The notes: generated by a model not told the origin, from the letters alone. A DNA stretch of 51,864 nucleotides from Caballeronia mineralivorans PML1(12) (GCF_001028175.1 NZ_AEJF01000160.1:1-51864), one strand, 5' to 3'. Positions 44,114 through 51,864 are shown, counted from the first letter of the stretch. Program-made: numbers and translations.

Positions 44114-44376
44114 AAGGTTTACAAGTTTTGTTTATATATACGTAGTAGTCGTTAACAAGGCCGGTCGATTTCTGTGGATAACTCTATTTTCGCCAGCGTT
44201 TACAAACGCTTGTAGGACGCATAAGCGCATCGTGAAGATGTGGGCGCCAGAGGGTGAACACGGAACAACTTTAGCCGGATTCGTCGGGCGGCCGAGTTGT
44301 CCCGTTTACGCCCACAGCGAGTACACAGGTCATTCGCGCGAAATTCGCCACGTTATCCACAGGCCGCAGTGGATAA
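44114..44376. other. oriC: putative oriC arm B (DnaA boxes and AT-rich element)
   Basis: DnaA boxes: TGTGGATAA 44173-44181 (perfect), TTATCCACA 44353-44361 (perfect), AGTGGATAA 44368-44376 (one mismatch). An AT-rich unwinding-like stretch with TTTATATATA and GTTAAC lies at 44114-44159. A palindrome AGCGTTT/AAACGCT is at 44197-44212. The layout equals arm A in inverse orientation: AT-rich block, adjacent box, about 170-180 bp, then two facing boxes 6 bp apart. mnmC ends 17 bp further right. Confidence 0.75.
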
Positions 44377-44393
44377 TTTTCCGGCGAAGGTTT

Positions 44394-46277
44394 TTAGCTG
44401 AACTCGCCTTGTCGTAAGGCACGTAGAAGGAAGCGTGCCGGATCGATGGCTTCGGCCAGTTCGCGTTCTATTGGCCACGGTTCACCCTCGATTTGCGCCG
44501 CGATCAGCTCGGCGGCGAGCGTCGACCACACCAGTCCGCGTGAACCGAACGCAAACGCGCCGTATAAACCGGGCGAGCGCGGCAAATCGAGCGGCCATGC
44601 ACCGGAAAGACGCGTCGCGTCGGCACGTGCGGCGGATTCGTCAGCGAGGGCGCCGATCATCGGCATGCGGTCGCTCGTCACCGACCGGAAAGCCACCCGG
44701 CCTTCGAGCACTTCAGGTTTCGGTTCAAACGAGGTCATCGCCGGCAACATTCTGGCGATGCGTTCGAGGTTTTCGGTGTGGCCGAGGGGCTGGATCCGGG
44801 CGTCGGTGTCGTCGATATCGTAGGTCGCGCCCGTCAACGTGCGATGGGCGCCGAGCGGCACGGCGTAGCCATCGCCGACAATCGGCACGCGTAAGCCATC
44901 CAGTGGACTCGTGTTCAGCAGCGTGAGCTGGCCTCGCACGCCGCAGGTCGGAAGTCCGTGAAGCCCGGCGATGCGTTGCGCATCGCCGGCGTTCGCAAGG
45001 ATCACGACAGGGGCCTGGGCGAGTGCGTGGCCAGCGGTATCGAAGGCGGTCCATGTGGCGTTTTCCCGTTCGATACGCGCGACTTCCGTGCCGAAGCGCG
45101 TCGTTAGCAGATCGCCCGCGGCCGCGCATTGTGCTGCGCATATCGCGGCTGGAGAAATCCAGCCGCCGCGGGGGAAAAACCATCCGGGCCGCGCGACGGG
45201 CTGAGCAGCGAGGCGCGTGGCTTCGTGTTCATCGACGGCGATTACGTAGGACGCCGGCAAGCCGAAACGCGCCATCGCCGATGCAATCGCGCGCGCATCG
45301 TCGGGGGAATCCGCGATTTGCAGCAAGCCTTCGTGGCTGCGCTCAAGATTGTGGCCAGCGCGTTCGAGCTCCGACCATCGGTGAAGTGCGTAGAGGAATC
45401 CGGCGCGCGTGAGGCGGGCGGCGATGCTGTCGTCGCGCCAGACGATCGGATGGAAAACGCCGGCGGGATTGCCCGATGCGTCGCGGGCCAGATCGTCGTG
45501 GCGCTCGATCAGGGTGACGCGCCATCCTCTGGAGGCAAGGCGTTCCGTAATCGCACAGCCGGCGAGGCCAGCCCCGACGACGATTGCATGGCGTAGGGAG
45601 AGTGGCTGCGAGGAAGGCGATCTTGGCGTGGCGCCCGTCAAAGACTCTGCCGAGAACGTCAGCGCTTCAATCGCCAACGCAACCGGTGGTTCATGACGCC
45701 GCACGCGCCAGCGCGGCGCGAAGCGCGCGCTCACGTATGCCTTGCCCGGGGTCTCATCGCCATCGCAGACAAAACCCGCATCTTCGAGCGCGCGCGAAAG
45801 CAGCGGATGTGCCTCGGCGCAAAGTGTCGCCTGATCCCCTGCGACGCGCGCCAGCGCTTTGACGATATATGCAAGCTTCACATCGGTATCGGAGAGACGC
45901 AGGTAAAAGGAATCCGCACGCAACCAAAGCTTCTGCAGCACGCTGCCCAACTCACCGATAGCCAACGTCAATACCACGCGCCCCTGTTCGAACTCGAGCC
46001 GATGAAGCCCTGCAACCCGCATCGGCCAGGCATCGATTAGCGATTGGGAAAGCTCGGGCTGATCGGCGAAGACATCGGGAACATCAAGCGACGTCAGCGG
46101 CCCGACTGCGACGAAGTGCAGGCGCTCGCAGCGCTGCGGATCGTCGCGCCACGCAGCCCATGTGTCGATAAACAACCGCCCAGCGTCGAATTGCGCCTGC
46201 AGAACCGAGAAATTGCGCCGCCGAGCCCAACGCGAGCGATCGACAAGCACGTTTTCGCTACAAAAGGAATGGGTCAT
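44394..46277 (-). CDS. mnmC: MnmC-like FAD oxidoreductase with degenerate methyltransferase domain
   Basis: 627-aa protein. Residues about 228-620 are the MnmC2 FAD oxidoreductase (AIVVGAGLAGCAITERLASRG; DASGNPAGVFHPI; FGSRGLVWSTLAAELIAAQ), which converts cmnm5U34 to nm5U34 in tRNA. The N-terminal MnmC1 methyltransferase domain is short and eroded. The SAM motif, expected as ETGFGTG, reads QAQFDAG (28-33), and the catalytic LDGFAP segment reads LRLSDT (126-131). About 40 N-terminal residues are missing, and a stop codon at 46347-46349 closes the frame upstream. Surrounding conserved text (WAAWRDDPQRCERLHFVAV) still aligns with the family. Confidence 0.9.
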   Translation of the reverse strand: MTHSFCSENVLVDRSRWARRRNFSVLQAQFDAGRLFIDTWAAWRDDPQRCERLHFVAVGPLTSLDVPDVFADQPELSQSLIDAWPMRVAGLHRLEFEQGRVVLTLAIGELGSVLQKLWLRADSFYLRLSDTDVKLAYIVKALARVAGDQATLCAEAHPLLSRALEDAGFVCDGDETPGKAYVSARFAPRWRVRRHEPPVALAIEALTFSAESLTGATPRSPSSQPLSLRHAIVVGAGLAGCAITERLASRGWRVTLIERHDDLARDASGNPAGVFHPIVWRDDSIAARLTRAGFLYALHRWSELERAGHNLERSHEGLLQIADSPDDARAIASAMARFGLPASYVIAVDEHEATRLAAQPVARPGWFFPRGGWISPAAICAAQCAAAGDLLTTRFGTEVARIERENATWTAFDTAGHALAQAPVVILANAGDAQRIAGLHGLPTCGVRGQLTLLNTSPLDGLRVPIVGDGYAVPLGAHRTLTGATYDIDDTDARIQPLGHTENLERIARMLPAMTSFEPKPEVLEGRVAFRSVTSDRMPMIGALADESAARADATRLSGAWPLDLPRSPGLYGAFAFGSRGLVWSTLAAELIAAQIEGEPWPIERELAEAIDPARFLLRALRQGEFS

Positions 46278-46712
46278 ACGAAAGGTTTGAAAGCCTGCTG
46301 ATGATATGAGCGTCGGGGTGCTTTTCCGATGCTGCGCTGCGATCCCTCAAAGCTAATAGGGGTAAGGCTTCGCGCGTGAACGCCGGATCGTCCCAGAACC
46401 GTTGGCAAAAACCAACGAAGGGTGAAACCCCCAGTACGAAAGGATTGCTTGCATGAAACCGTTGCGGGAAAAGGTTTTCACTTGCGTCCGGTCATGCTTA
46501 AATCTTCGAAACCCTTATCCTGATTGGGTTTGCGCTGCGTTATGATAACAACCGCCGAGTAAGGAGGTGGCCCGGCGGCCGGGGTGTAAGGGTTTGCCGG
46601 AATAGTGGGCGAGGGGGCTAGACCCGCGCCAGTACTGGACTGCAAGGCCCGCGCACGTATAATCGGCGCGTTCGCGCTGTTCGTGTCAACCTAAACTGAT
46701 AAAGGAACCTTA
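46278..46712. other. divergent upstream region of mnmC and hupB
   Basis: 435 bp without a gene. It contains a small stem CGTTGG/CCAACG at about 46402-46420 next to GGGTGAAACCC. It also contains a purine-rich run and the hupB promoter. No known riboswitch was recognised. Confidence 0.5.
46636..46663 (+). promoter_or_regulatory. candidate hupB promoter
   Basis: TGGACT, 16-bp spacer, perfect TATAAT (46658-46663). The transcript would start near 46670, giving a 43-nt leader with AAAGGA before the hupB ATG. Confidence 0.6.
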
Positions 46713-46991
46713 ATGAATAAACAGGAACTGATCGACGCCGTGGCCGCTCAGACCGGCGCCAGCAAGGCTCAAACCGGCGAAACGCTGGATACGTTGCTCG
46801 AAGTGGTCAAGAAGGCCGTCTCGAAGGGCGACGCCGTGCAGTTGATTGGCTTCGGCAGTTTCGGCTCGGGCAAGCGCGCAGCGCGCACCGGCCGTAATCC
46901 GAAGACCGGCGAATCCATTAAGATTCCGGCCGCCAAGACCGTCAAGTTCACGGCTGGCAAGGCATTCAAGGACGCAGTGAACAAGCGGTAA
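46713..46991 (+). CDS. hupB: DNA-binding protein HU
   Basis: 92-aa histone-like HU subunit, which bends DNA and helps initiation at oriC and nucleoid folding. The N-terminal helices MNKQELIDAVAAQTGASKAQ are followed by the beta-arm GSFGSGKRAARTGRNPKTGE with the Pro/Ile tip region, then the C-terminal KFTAGKAFKDAVNKR. RBS AAAGGA precedes the start. Length is standard (about 90 aa). Located 2.3 kb from the right arm of the putative origin. Confidence 0.97.
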   Translation: MNKQELIDAVAAQTGASKAQTGETLDTLLEVVKKAVSKGDAVQLIGFGSFGSGKRAARTGRNPKTGESIKIPAAKTVKFTAGKAFKDAVNKR

Positions 46992-47014
46992 GTTGTAGCC
47001 GATTGTCAGTATCG

Positions 47015-47039
47015 AACCCGCCTCTGGCGGGTTTTTTTT
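47015..47039 (+). terminator. hupB terminator
   Basis: AACCCGCC-tct-GGCGGGTT followed by eight T in total, 24 bp past the stop codon. Confidence 0.93.
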
Positions 47040-47075
47040 CGCCCGCAGCGGAGATTTCATCCGTGAGCGTGCGGA

Positions 47076-48248
47076 TTAATGTCCGTGGGCGCCGCAATCG
47101 CAATCGTCGCCGTGGTCATGGTGATCATGGTCGTGATCGTGCTCATCCTCGTCCATTTCCCACGATGGAAACGGATCGCCGAACGATGCCTCTGAAGCGC
47201 GCGACCACTCTTCATCGGTGAGAAGACAGGCGTCGAATGCAGCCCGCCAATGCGGCTCATCCAGGCCGATTCCGATCATCGCCAGTTCCTGACGCCGGTC
47301 GCCGATAGTCATATCGTCGGCATCGCCGTACCAGTCTGCGGCAATTTCCGCTTCCAGCTCCGCATCGCCGGTTGGCCATTCGCTGCGATCCTGCGCTGCC
47401 CACCACATGCCCGCCGGACCGTGCCGCAACGTGCCGCCCGCTTGCGACAGCGATCCGCCAATATCGCTGCGCGTCGCCAGCCAGAAAAAGCCCTTGCAAC
47501 GCAGGACACCCGGCCATTCCTGATGCACCAGTGCCCACAGCCGCTCGGGATGAAACGGCCGGCGTGCGCGATAAACAAAACCGCCGATGCCACGGTCATC
47601 CGCCGCAAACGCCGACGCGGAATCCGGATCGGCGTTCAGCATCGCCAGCCAGCCTGGCGCGCTGGAGGTCGCGTCGAAGTCGAAGCGGTTCGTGTTCATC
47701 AACTCGCTGGAAGGCACAGCGCCTAAACGCGCATCGATCAGTTCGGCCCGCGGATTGAGCGCGTGCAGGATGCGCCTGAGTTTCGCCAGGGCGGCGGTAT
47801 CGACGAGATCCGTTTTGTTGATCACGATCACATCGCAGAACTCGATCTGCGCGATCAGTACCTCTACGATCGTCCGGTCATCGTGGTCATCACTTGCGAT
47901 TTCGCGTTCGCTCAGCGCATCGGTCGACGCGTAATCGCGCAAAAAGCTCTCCGCATCGACGACGGTCGCGATCGTGTCGAGGCGTGCGATGTCGTTATCG
48001 AAGACGAGGCTTTCCGCAATCACCTGTGGATCGTCGGTACCGGACGCTTCGACCACGATCGCATCGAAGCGATCTTCGGCGGCAACGCCGGCGATTTCAC
48101 CCGACAGGTCGTCGATCCGGCCGCGAACGACTGCGATACCGGCTCCGGCGTGATGCGCGAGCAAATGGTCGAGCAGCGTGGTCTTGCCTACGCCTGGCAA
48201 GCCGGCAAGCACGGTGACTGGCAGTGGCTGATTCATCGCGTTTGACAT
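47076..48248 (-). CDS. CobW/COG0523-family GTPase lacking the CxCC motif
   Basis: 390-aa GTPase of the COG0523 metallochaperone family. P-loop GLPGVGKTT (16-24), a G3-like segment AIVVEASGTDDPQ, NKTD (144-147) and the C-terminal CobW domain (VYRARRPFHPERLWALV) are present. Between P-loop and G3 only about 40 residues remain. The usual segment with the Asn-Asp switch and the metal-binding CxCC is absent. The last 25 residues are a His/Asp-rich tail ending DCDCGAHGH, a likely zinc-binding sink. Start: ATG at 48248 or 48236 (MNQPLP). Function in metal delivery is inferred from the family. Convergent with hupB. Confidence 0.9.
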   Translation of the reverse strand: MSNAMNQPLPVTVLAGLPGVGKTTLLDHLLAHHAGAGIAVVRGRIDDLSGEIAGVAAEDRFDAIVVEASGTDDPQVIAESLVFDNDIARLDTIATVVDAESFLRDYASTDALSEREIASDDHDDRTIVEVLIAQIEFCDVIVINKTDLVDTAALAKLRRILHALNPRAELIDARLGAVPSSELMNTNRFDFDATSSAPGWLAMLNADPDSASAFAADDRGIGGFVYRARRPFHPERLWALVHQEWPGVLRCKGFFWLATRSDIGGSLSQAGGTLRHGPAGMWWAAQDRSEWPTGDAELEAEIAADWYGDADDMTIGDRRQELAMIGIGLDEPHWRAAFDACLLTDEEWSRASEASFGDPFPSWEMDEDEHDHDHDHHDHGDDCDCGAHGH

Positions 48249-48304
48249 TGAAAGAAGGCGCGTAGTCGCGCGAGCGGCCGCTGAAAACGGTGGCGCTTTC
48301 AAGA

Positions 48305-48324
48305 AAACCCGCCTGTAAAGGCGG
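48305..48324 (-). terminator. hairpin terminator upstream of the GTPase gene
   Basis: CCGCC-tgtaaa-GGCGG; read leftward it is followed by GTTTTC. Lies between the transglycosylase stop and the GTPase start, so it probably ends the transglycosylase transcript. The short stem makes it tentative. Confidence 0.5.
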
Positions 48325-48435
48325 CGAGCTGGAACGCGGAATTGTGCATCAAACGCGGCTGGAACGCCGCGCCATGCGATGAAAATCAGAAGATATAGAA
48401 ACAGCCGGGCGAAAACGAAGTGAAACGAACCCGAA

Positions 48436-48885
48436 TCAGCGCGATGCCGTCAGCAGCTTCCACTTGCCCAGGATATTGATGATCTGCCTTGAATACTGGT
48501 CGCGCAGCGTCGGTGTTTCCGAGTGATAAGCGCCGACTGCTTGCCACGTGTTGCCATACTTGTTCATCTTCTGGCGCAAATGCCACGCGGCGATATAGAC
48601 CGACTTGCACGGTTGCATCAGCGTGGTGGTCGAAATGCCGTACTGCGCGAGCTGGCCCAAGTGGACGGAATTGATCTGCATCAAACCATAGTCGATGGAA
48701 CCGTTCGCGTTCTTGTTCATCGCGTCGGGCTGGTTGTGCGACTCCTGCCACGCGATCGCTCGCAGGATCAGCGGATTGACCTTTTGATACTTGGCGGCTT
48801 CGTCGAAACAGTCGGCGTGCGCGGGCGCGGCTGCCAGCAAGGCGCCGAATCCCATCGCAAAGAGTCGCAAAAACATTTTCATCAT
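48436..48885 (-). CDS. lytic transglycosylase (IpgF/VirB1 type)
   Basis: 149-aa exported SLT enzyme, about 125 aa mature. Signal peptide MFLRLFAMGFGALLAAAPAHA, then mature DCFDEAAKYQKVNP. Catalytic Glu48 in IAWQESHNQP, with SIDYGLMQINSVHL (63-76) and YIAAWHLR as SLT motifs. Two Cys (DCF, PC) may form a disulphide. Enzymes of this compact type open peptidoglycan locally for envelope-spanning machines. It lies next to gspD, 658 bp away on the opposite strand, so it could serve the type II secretion system. Start: ATG at 48885 or 48882 (MMK); ribosome binding site is weak. Confidence 0.92.
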   Translation of the reverse strand: MMKMFLRLFAMGFGALLAAAPAHADCFDEAAKYQKVNPLILRAIAWQESHNQPDAMNKNANGSIDYGLMQINSVHLGQLAQYGISTTTLMQPCKSVYIAAWHLRQKMNKYGNTWQAVGAYHSETPTLRDQYSRQIINILGKWKLLTASR

Positions 48886-49543
48886 AGAGGTACCGTCTTG
48901 ATCGACTGCGTGTCCGAGCTCCGCGCGTGGCTGCGGCGAAGGCATCGCTTCATCGGCAAAACCCTGTAACATCTGGTAAAAACTGCTAATACTCGGTAAA
49001 TGCGGGAAAACCCACCCGCATAAGACGCATCCATCGCGCTAATCCGCCCGTATCATACCGGCAGACTATTGGGTTTTAAATTCACCCATCCGACATAGCC
49101 AAGTCATGTGGCGCCAATTAAATGAAGGGCGTTCCCAGGTCAACGCGATTAGCCGCGTCTGTCTTTATAAGCGGACCGGACCCAAATGCGTCGCCTGTGC
49201 AGGCGAAGCAGCCAAAATATATCAAATATGCCGCGCCTGGCAGAGTGAAAGCATCAAGTAAGGGTTAAATCAACTCTGTTTTTATATGAAGATTTTTTTC
49301 CGCGTTCAGGCACTTTAGTATTTTGAGGATCGTCGGCCGAGAATTAGTTCTTTTGTGACAAAGGTGACATGAAAAGCTGCTATGGTTCACGTTTTTGGGA
49401 TATGGCATTGCCCGGGCACCGGCCCTGGAAACGTCTGTTTCAGGCCATCGCGGCATTAAACGCGTCGAAAGACGCGCAATGCGATTGGTCTGCTGCGGCG
49501 TGATCAGCAGGTCTAGACATCACACTCCATGAGAAGAAAACAT
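48886..49543. other. intergenic region upstream of gspD
   Basis: About 650 bp between divergent genes. It becomes AT-rich near 49260-49340 (T and A runs). It has a direct repeat GTGACA at 49355-49360 and 49364-49369 and a small GCGTC/GACGC hairpin near 49460. No gene is seen. It should contain the promoter of the type II secretion operon; I could not place it. Confidence 0.6.
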
Positions 49544-51862
49544 ATGGCATTGCGTCGCTTAGCGACGGCTTTGCTGGTGGCTGGACTTGTCACCACGCAA
49601 CTTGCGCACGCACAGGTGACACTGAATTTCGTCAATGCGGATATCGATCAGGTAGCGAAGGCGATCGGTGCCGCGACGGGGAAGACGATCATCGTCGACC
49701 CGCGCGTGAAAGGTCAGTTGAATCTCGTGTCCGAAAATGCGGTGCCTGAAGATCAGGCGCTCAAGACCCTGCAGTCGGCTTTGCGGATGCAGGGCTTCGC
49801 GCTGGTGCAGGACCACGGCGTATTGAAAGTCGTGCCCGAAGCCGACGCCAAGCTGCAGGGCGTGCCGACCTACGTCGGCAACGCGCCGGTTGCGCGCGGC
49901 GACCAGGTGGTCACGCAGGTGTTCCAGCTGAGGAACGAATCGGCCAATAATTTGCTGCCCGTTTTGCGTCCGCTGATCTCGCCGAACAATACGATCGCGG
50001 CCTATCCGGCGAACAACACGCTGGTCGTCACCGACTACGCTGACAACGTGCGGCGTATCGCGCAGATCATCGCGGGCGTGGATACGGCGGCGGGCCAGCA
50101 GGTCCAGGTCGTGCCGCTGAAAAACGCGAACGCGATCGACGCCGCGCAGCAGCTCACGAAGATGCTCGATCCGGGCTCGATCGGCAGCACCGACACGACG
50201 CTGAAGGTATCGGTCACCGCCGACCCCCGCACCAACTCGCTGCTGCTGCGCGCTTCAAACGCCGGCCGGCTGAACGCGGCGGCGTCCCTCGCAAAACAGC
50301 TCGACGGGCCGACCGGACAGCCCGGCAACATGCACGTCGTGGCGCTGCGCAACGCGGACGCGACGAAGCTCGCGAAGACCCTGCGCGGGATGCTCGGCAA
50401 AGGCGGCGATACTGGCTCGTCGGCCGGCTCGAACGACGCGAATTCATTCAACCAGAGCGGCGGCGGTTCGTTTGGCAGCAGTTCGACGGGTACAGCGGGT
50501 ACGCCACCGCTACCGTCGGGCGGACTCGGAAGCAGTTCGACAGCGTCGCCGATGGGCGGCAGTGGGGGAGGAGGTGCATACGGCTCGAGCGGCGGTTCCG
50601 GTTCCGGCGGCCTGCTCGGCGGCGACAAGGAAAAGAGCGACGACAATCAGCCAGGCGGCATGATCCAGGCGGATTCTGCCACCAACTCGCTGATCATCAC
50701 GGCGTCGGACTCGGTGTACCGCAACCTGCGGGCGGTGATCGACCAACTCGACGCGCGGCGCGCGCAGGTCTATATCGAGGCGCTGATCGTCGAACTGAAC
50801 TCGAACACGAACGCCAATCTCGGCATTCAGTGGCAGGTCGCGAACAATTCGATCTTTGCCGGCACGAATCTGGCGACCGGCTCCGGCAACAGCATCATCA
50901 ACCTGACGGGTGCAGCCGCGATAGCCGCCGCGACCACCACCAGCGGCGGTCTTGCCGGGGCGCTCGCGAACCAGAATATCCAGCAGGGGCTCAACGTTGG
51001 CTGGGTGCACAACATTTTCGGTGTGCAGGGGCTCGGCGCGCTGCTGCAGGCGCTATCGCAGACCGCCGACGCGAACGTGCTGTCGACACCTAACCTCATC
51101 ACGCTCGACAACGAGGAAGCCAAGATCGTTGTCGGCACGAACGTGCCGATCCAGACCGGTTCGTATTCGAATCTCACGAGCGGCACCACGAGCAACGCGT
51201 TCAATACGTTCGACCGCGTCGACGTCGGTCTGACGCTGCACATCAAGCCGCAGATCACCGATGGCGGAATCCTGAAGCTGCAGCTCTACACGGAAGACTC
51301 GGCGATCGTGAACGGCACGACCAACCCGACGACCAACCCGTCCGGCCCGGAGTTCACCAAGCGCTCGATCCAGTCGACGGTGCTCGCCGATAACGGCGAG
51401 ATCATCGTGCTGGGCGGCCTGATGCAGGACAACTACCAGGTCAGCAACAGCAAGGTGCCGCTGCTGGGCGATATCCCCTGGATCGGCCAGTTGTTCCGTT
51501 CGGAACAGAAGACCCGCGCCAAGACCAACCTGATGGTGTTCCTGCGCCCCGTGATCATCACCGATCGCAATACTGCTCAGGCCGTGACGTCGAACCGCTA
51601 CGACTACATCCAGGGCGTGCAGGGTGCGTACAAGTCGGACAACAACCTGATCAAGGACAACGACGATCCGGTGGTGCCGCCGAAGCCGATCGGCCCGGCC
51701 GAAGGCGGCTCGGCCGCGATGAACCTGTTCAATCTTGACCAGATGCGGCGCCAGCAGATGGCGCCACCGCAGTCGGCTCCCGCGCCGGCGACCAATGGTG
51801 CTGTCCAGGTCAACCCTGTGCCCGTCGCGCCTTCCACCGCGACGCCCGGAGTGCAGCCGTGA
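49544..51862 (+). CDS. gspD: type II secretion system outer-membrane secretin GspD
   Basis: 772-aa secretin, first gene of the gsp operon. Signal peptide 1-24, N0 domain (about 25-100, TLNFVNADIDQVAKAIGA), then N1 to N3 repeats. N3 is split by an 86-residue Gly/Ser-rich insert (286-371). The secretin domain includes VPLLGDIPWIGQLFR, and a Pro-rich C-terminal tail ends the protein. It forms the gated outer-membrane channel for folded exoproteins. I prefer ATG at 49544 (MALRRLATALLVAG) with GAGAAG upstream over ATG at 49529. The stop overlaps a GTG (GTGA, 51859-51862), the probable start of gspE at the window edge. Confidence 0.96.
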   Translation: MALRRLATALLVAGLVTTQLAHAQVTLNFVNADIDQVAKAIGAATGKTIIVDPRVKGQLNLVSENAVPEDQALKTLQSALRMQGFALVQDHGVLKVVPEADAKLQGVPTYVGNAPVARGDQVVTQVFQLRNESANNLLPVLRPLISPNNTIAAYPANNTLVVTDYADNVRRIAQIIAGVDTAAGQQVQVVPLKNANAIDAAQQLTKMLDPGSIGSTDTTLKVSVTADPRTNSLLLRASNAGRLNAAASLAKQLDGPTGQPGNMHVVALRNADATKLAKTLRGMLGKGGDTGSSAGSNDANSFNQSGGGSFGSSSTGTAGTPPLPSGGLGSSSTASPMGGSGGGGAYGSSGGSGSGGLLGGDKEKSDDNQPGGMIQADSATNSLIITASDSVYRNLRAVIDQLDARRAQVYIEALIVELNSNTNANLGIQWQVANNSIFAGTNLATGSGNSIINLTGAAAIAAATTTSGGLAGALANQNIQQGLNVGWVHNIFGVQGLGALLQALSQTADANVLSTPNLITLDNEEAKIVVGTNVPIQTGSYSNLTSGTTSNAFNTFDRVDVGLTLHIKPQITDGGILKLQLYTEDSAIVNGTTNPTTNPSGPEFTKRSIQSTVLADNGEIIVLGGLMQDNYQVSNSKVPLLGDIPWIGQLFRSEQKTRAKTNLMVFLRPVIITDRNTAQAVTSNRYDYIQGVQGAYKSDNNLIKDNDDPVVPPKPIGPAEGGSAAMNLFNLDQMRRQQMAPPQSAPAPATNGAVQVNPVPVAPSTATPGVQP

Positions 51863-51864
51863 GC

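Noticed and set aside
44091..44417. Open frames through origin arms A and B that look like related small proteins (shared YVVVVNK-like text)
   Set aside because: The similarity is explained by the repeated AT-rich DNA and DnaA boxes; codon use is not coding-like and starts lack ribosome binding sites.
1..51864. tRNA, rRNA, IS elements, prophage or CRISPR arrays
   Set aside because: No cloverleaf, transposase-like protein, phage gene or spaced repeat array was recognised on reading; a tRNAscan or ISfinder run could still find a missed one.

Overview
The window reads as a piece of the main chromosome (chromosome 1) of a Burkholderia-type betaproteobacterium, most likely Paraburkholderia/Caballeronia. 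Reasons: high GC, an F1Fo-ATPase operon and ParA/ParB with Burkholderiaceae-like sequences, several branched-chain-amino-acid type ABC systems, and a type II secretion operon that starts with gspD. Species-level assignment is inference; no database was searched.

Layout. 1-2.9 kb: the 5' part of an HSL-type esterase, a gene-free stretch with two rightward terminators, and an acyl-CoA synthetase. 2.97-10.9 kb: the complete ATP synthase operon atpIBEFHAGDC on the minus strand, with a consensus-like promoter in front of atpI, a strong terminator after atpC, and two related palindromic repeats inside the operon. 11-16.8 kb: an SLC13-type transporter, then the chromosome-maintenance block mnmG-rsmG-parA-parB. 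Two perfect parS sites lie here (one inside mnmG, one forming the stem of a terminator) and two degenerate ones lie in the next operon. 16.8-28.7 kb: two LIV-type ABC transporter operons, one with tandem binding proteins and a permease-ATPase fusion, the other with the order G-F-K-H-M. 29.1-31.9 kb: a GMC oxidoreductase divergent from a LysR regulator. 32-40.5 kb: CYTH protein, Lrp regulator divergent from phhB, TctDE-like two-component system, SET-domain methyltransferase, old yellow enzyme, MOSC protein, glutamine amidotransferase and a Cys-rich MarR regulator.

40.85-44.4 kb holds the most striking signal. Two gene-free segments of about 260 bp lie in inverted orientation around ybdK and an antiporter gene. 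Each has an AT-rich segment, a DnaA box next to it, about 170 bp of spacer, and a pair of facing DnaA boxes exactly 6 bp apart. I read this as a bipartite (duplicated, inverted) oriC. Left of it most genes run leftward, including atp, par-mnmG and liv. Right of it lie mnmC (leftward, against the trend), hupB, a CobW-type GTPase, a lytic transglycosylase and rightward gspD. This fits an origin with parS 23-29 kb away.

Other points worth following: MnmC with a decayed methyltransferase half, a CobW-family GTPase without its CxCC motif, a LivF with Arg in place of the Walker A Lys, phhB next to its Lrp regulator without phhA, and short tandem repeats bordering the second liv operon. No rRNA, tRNA, IS element, prophage or CRISPR array was recognised.
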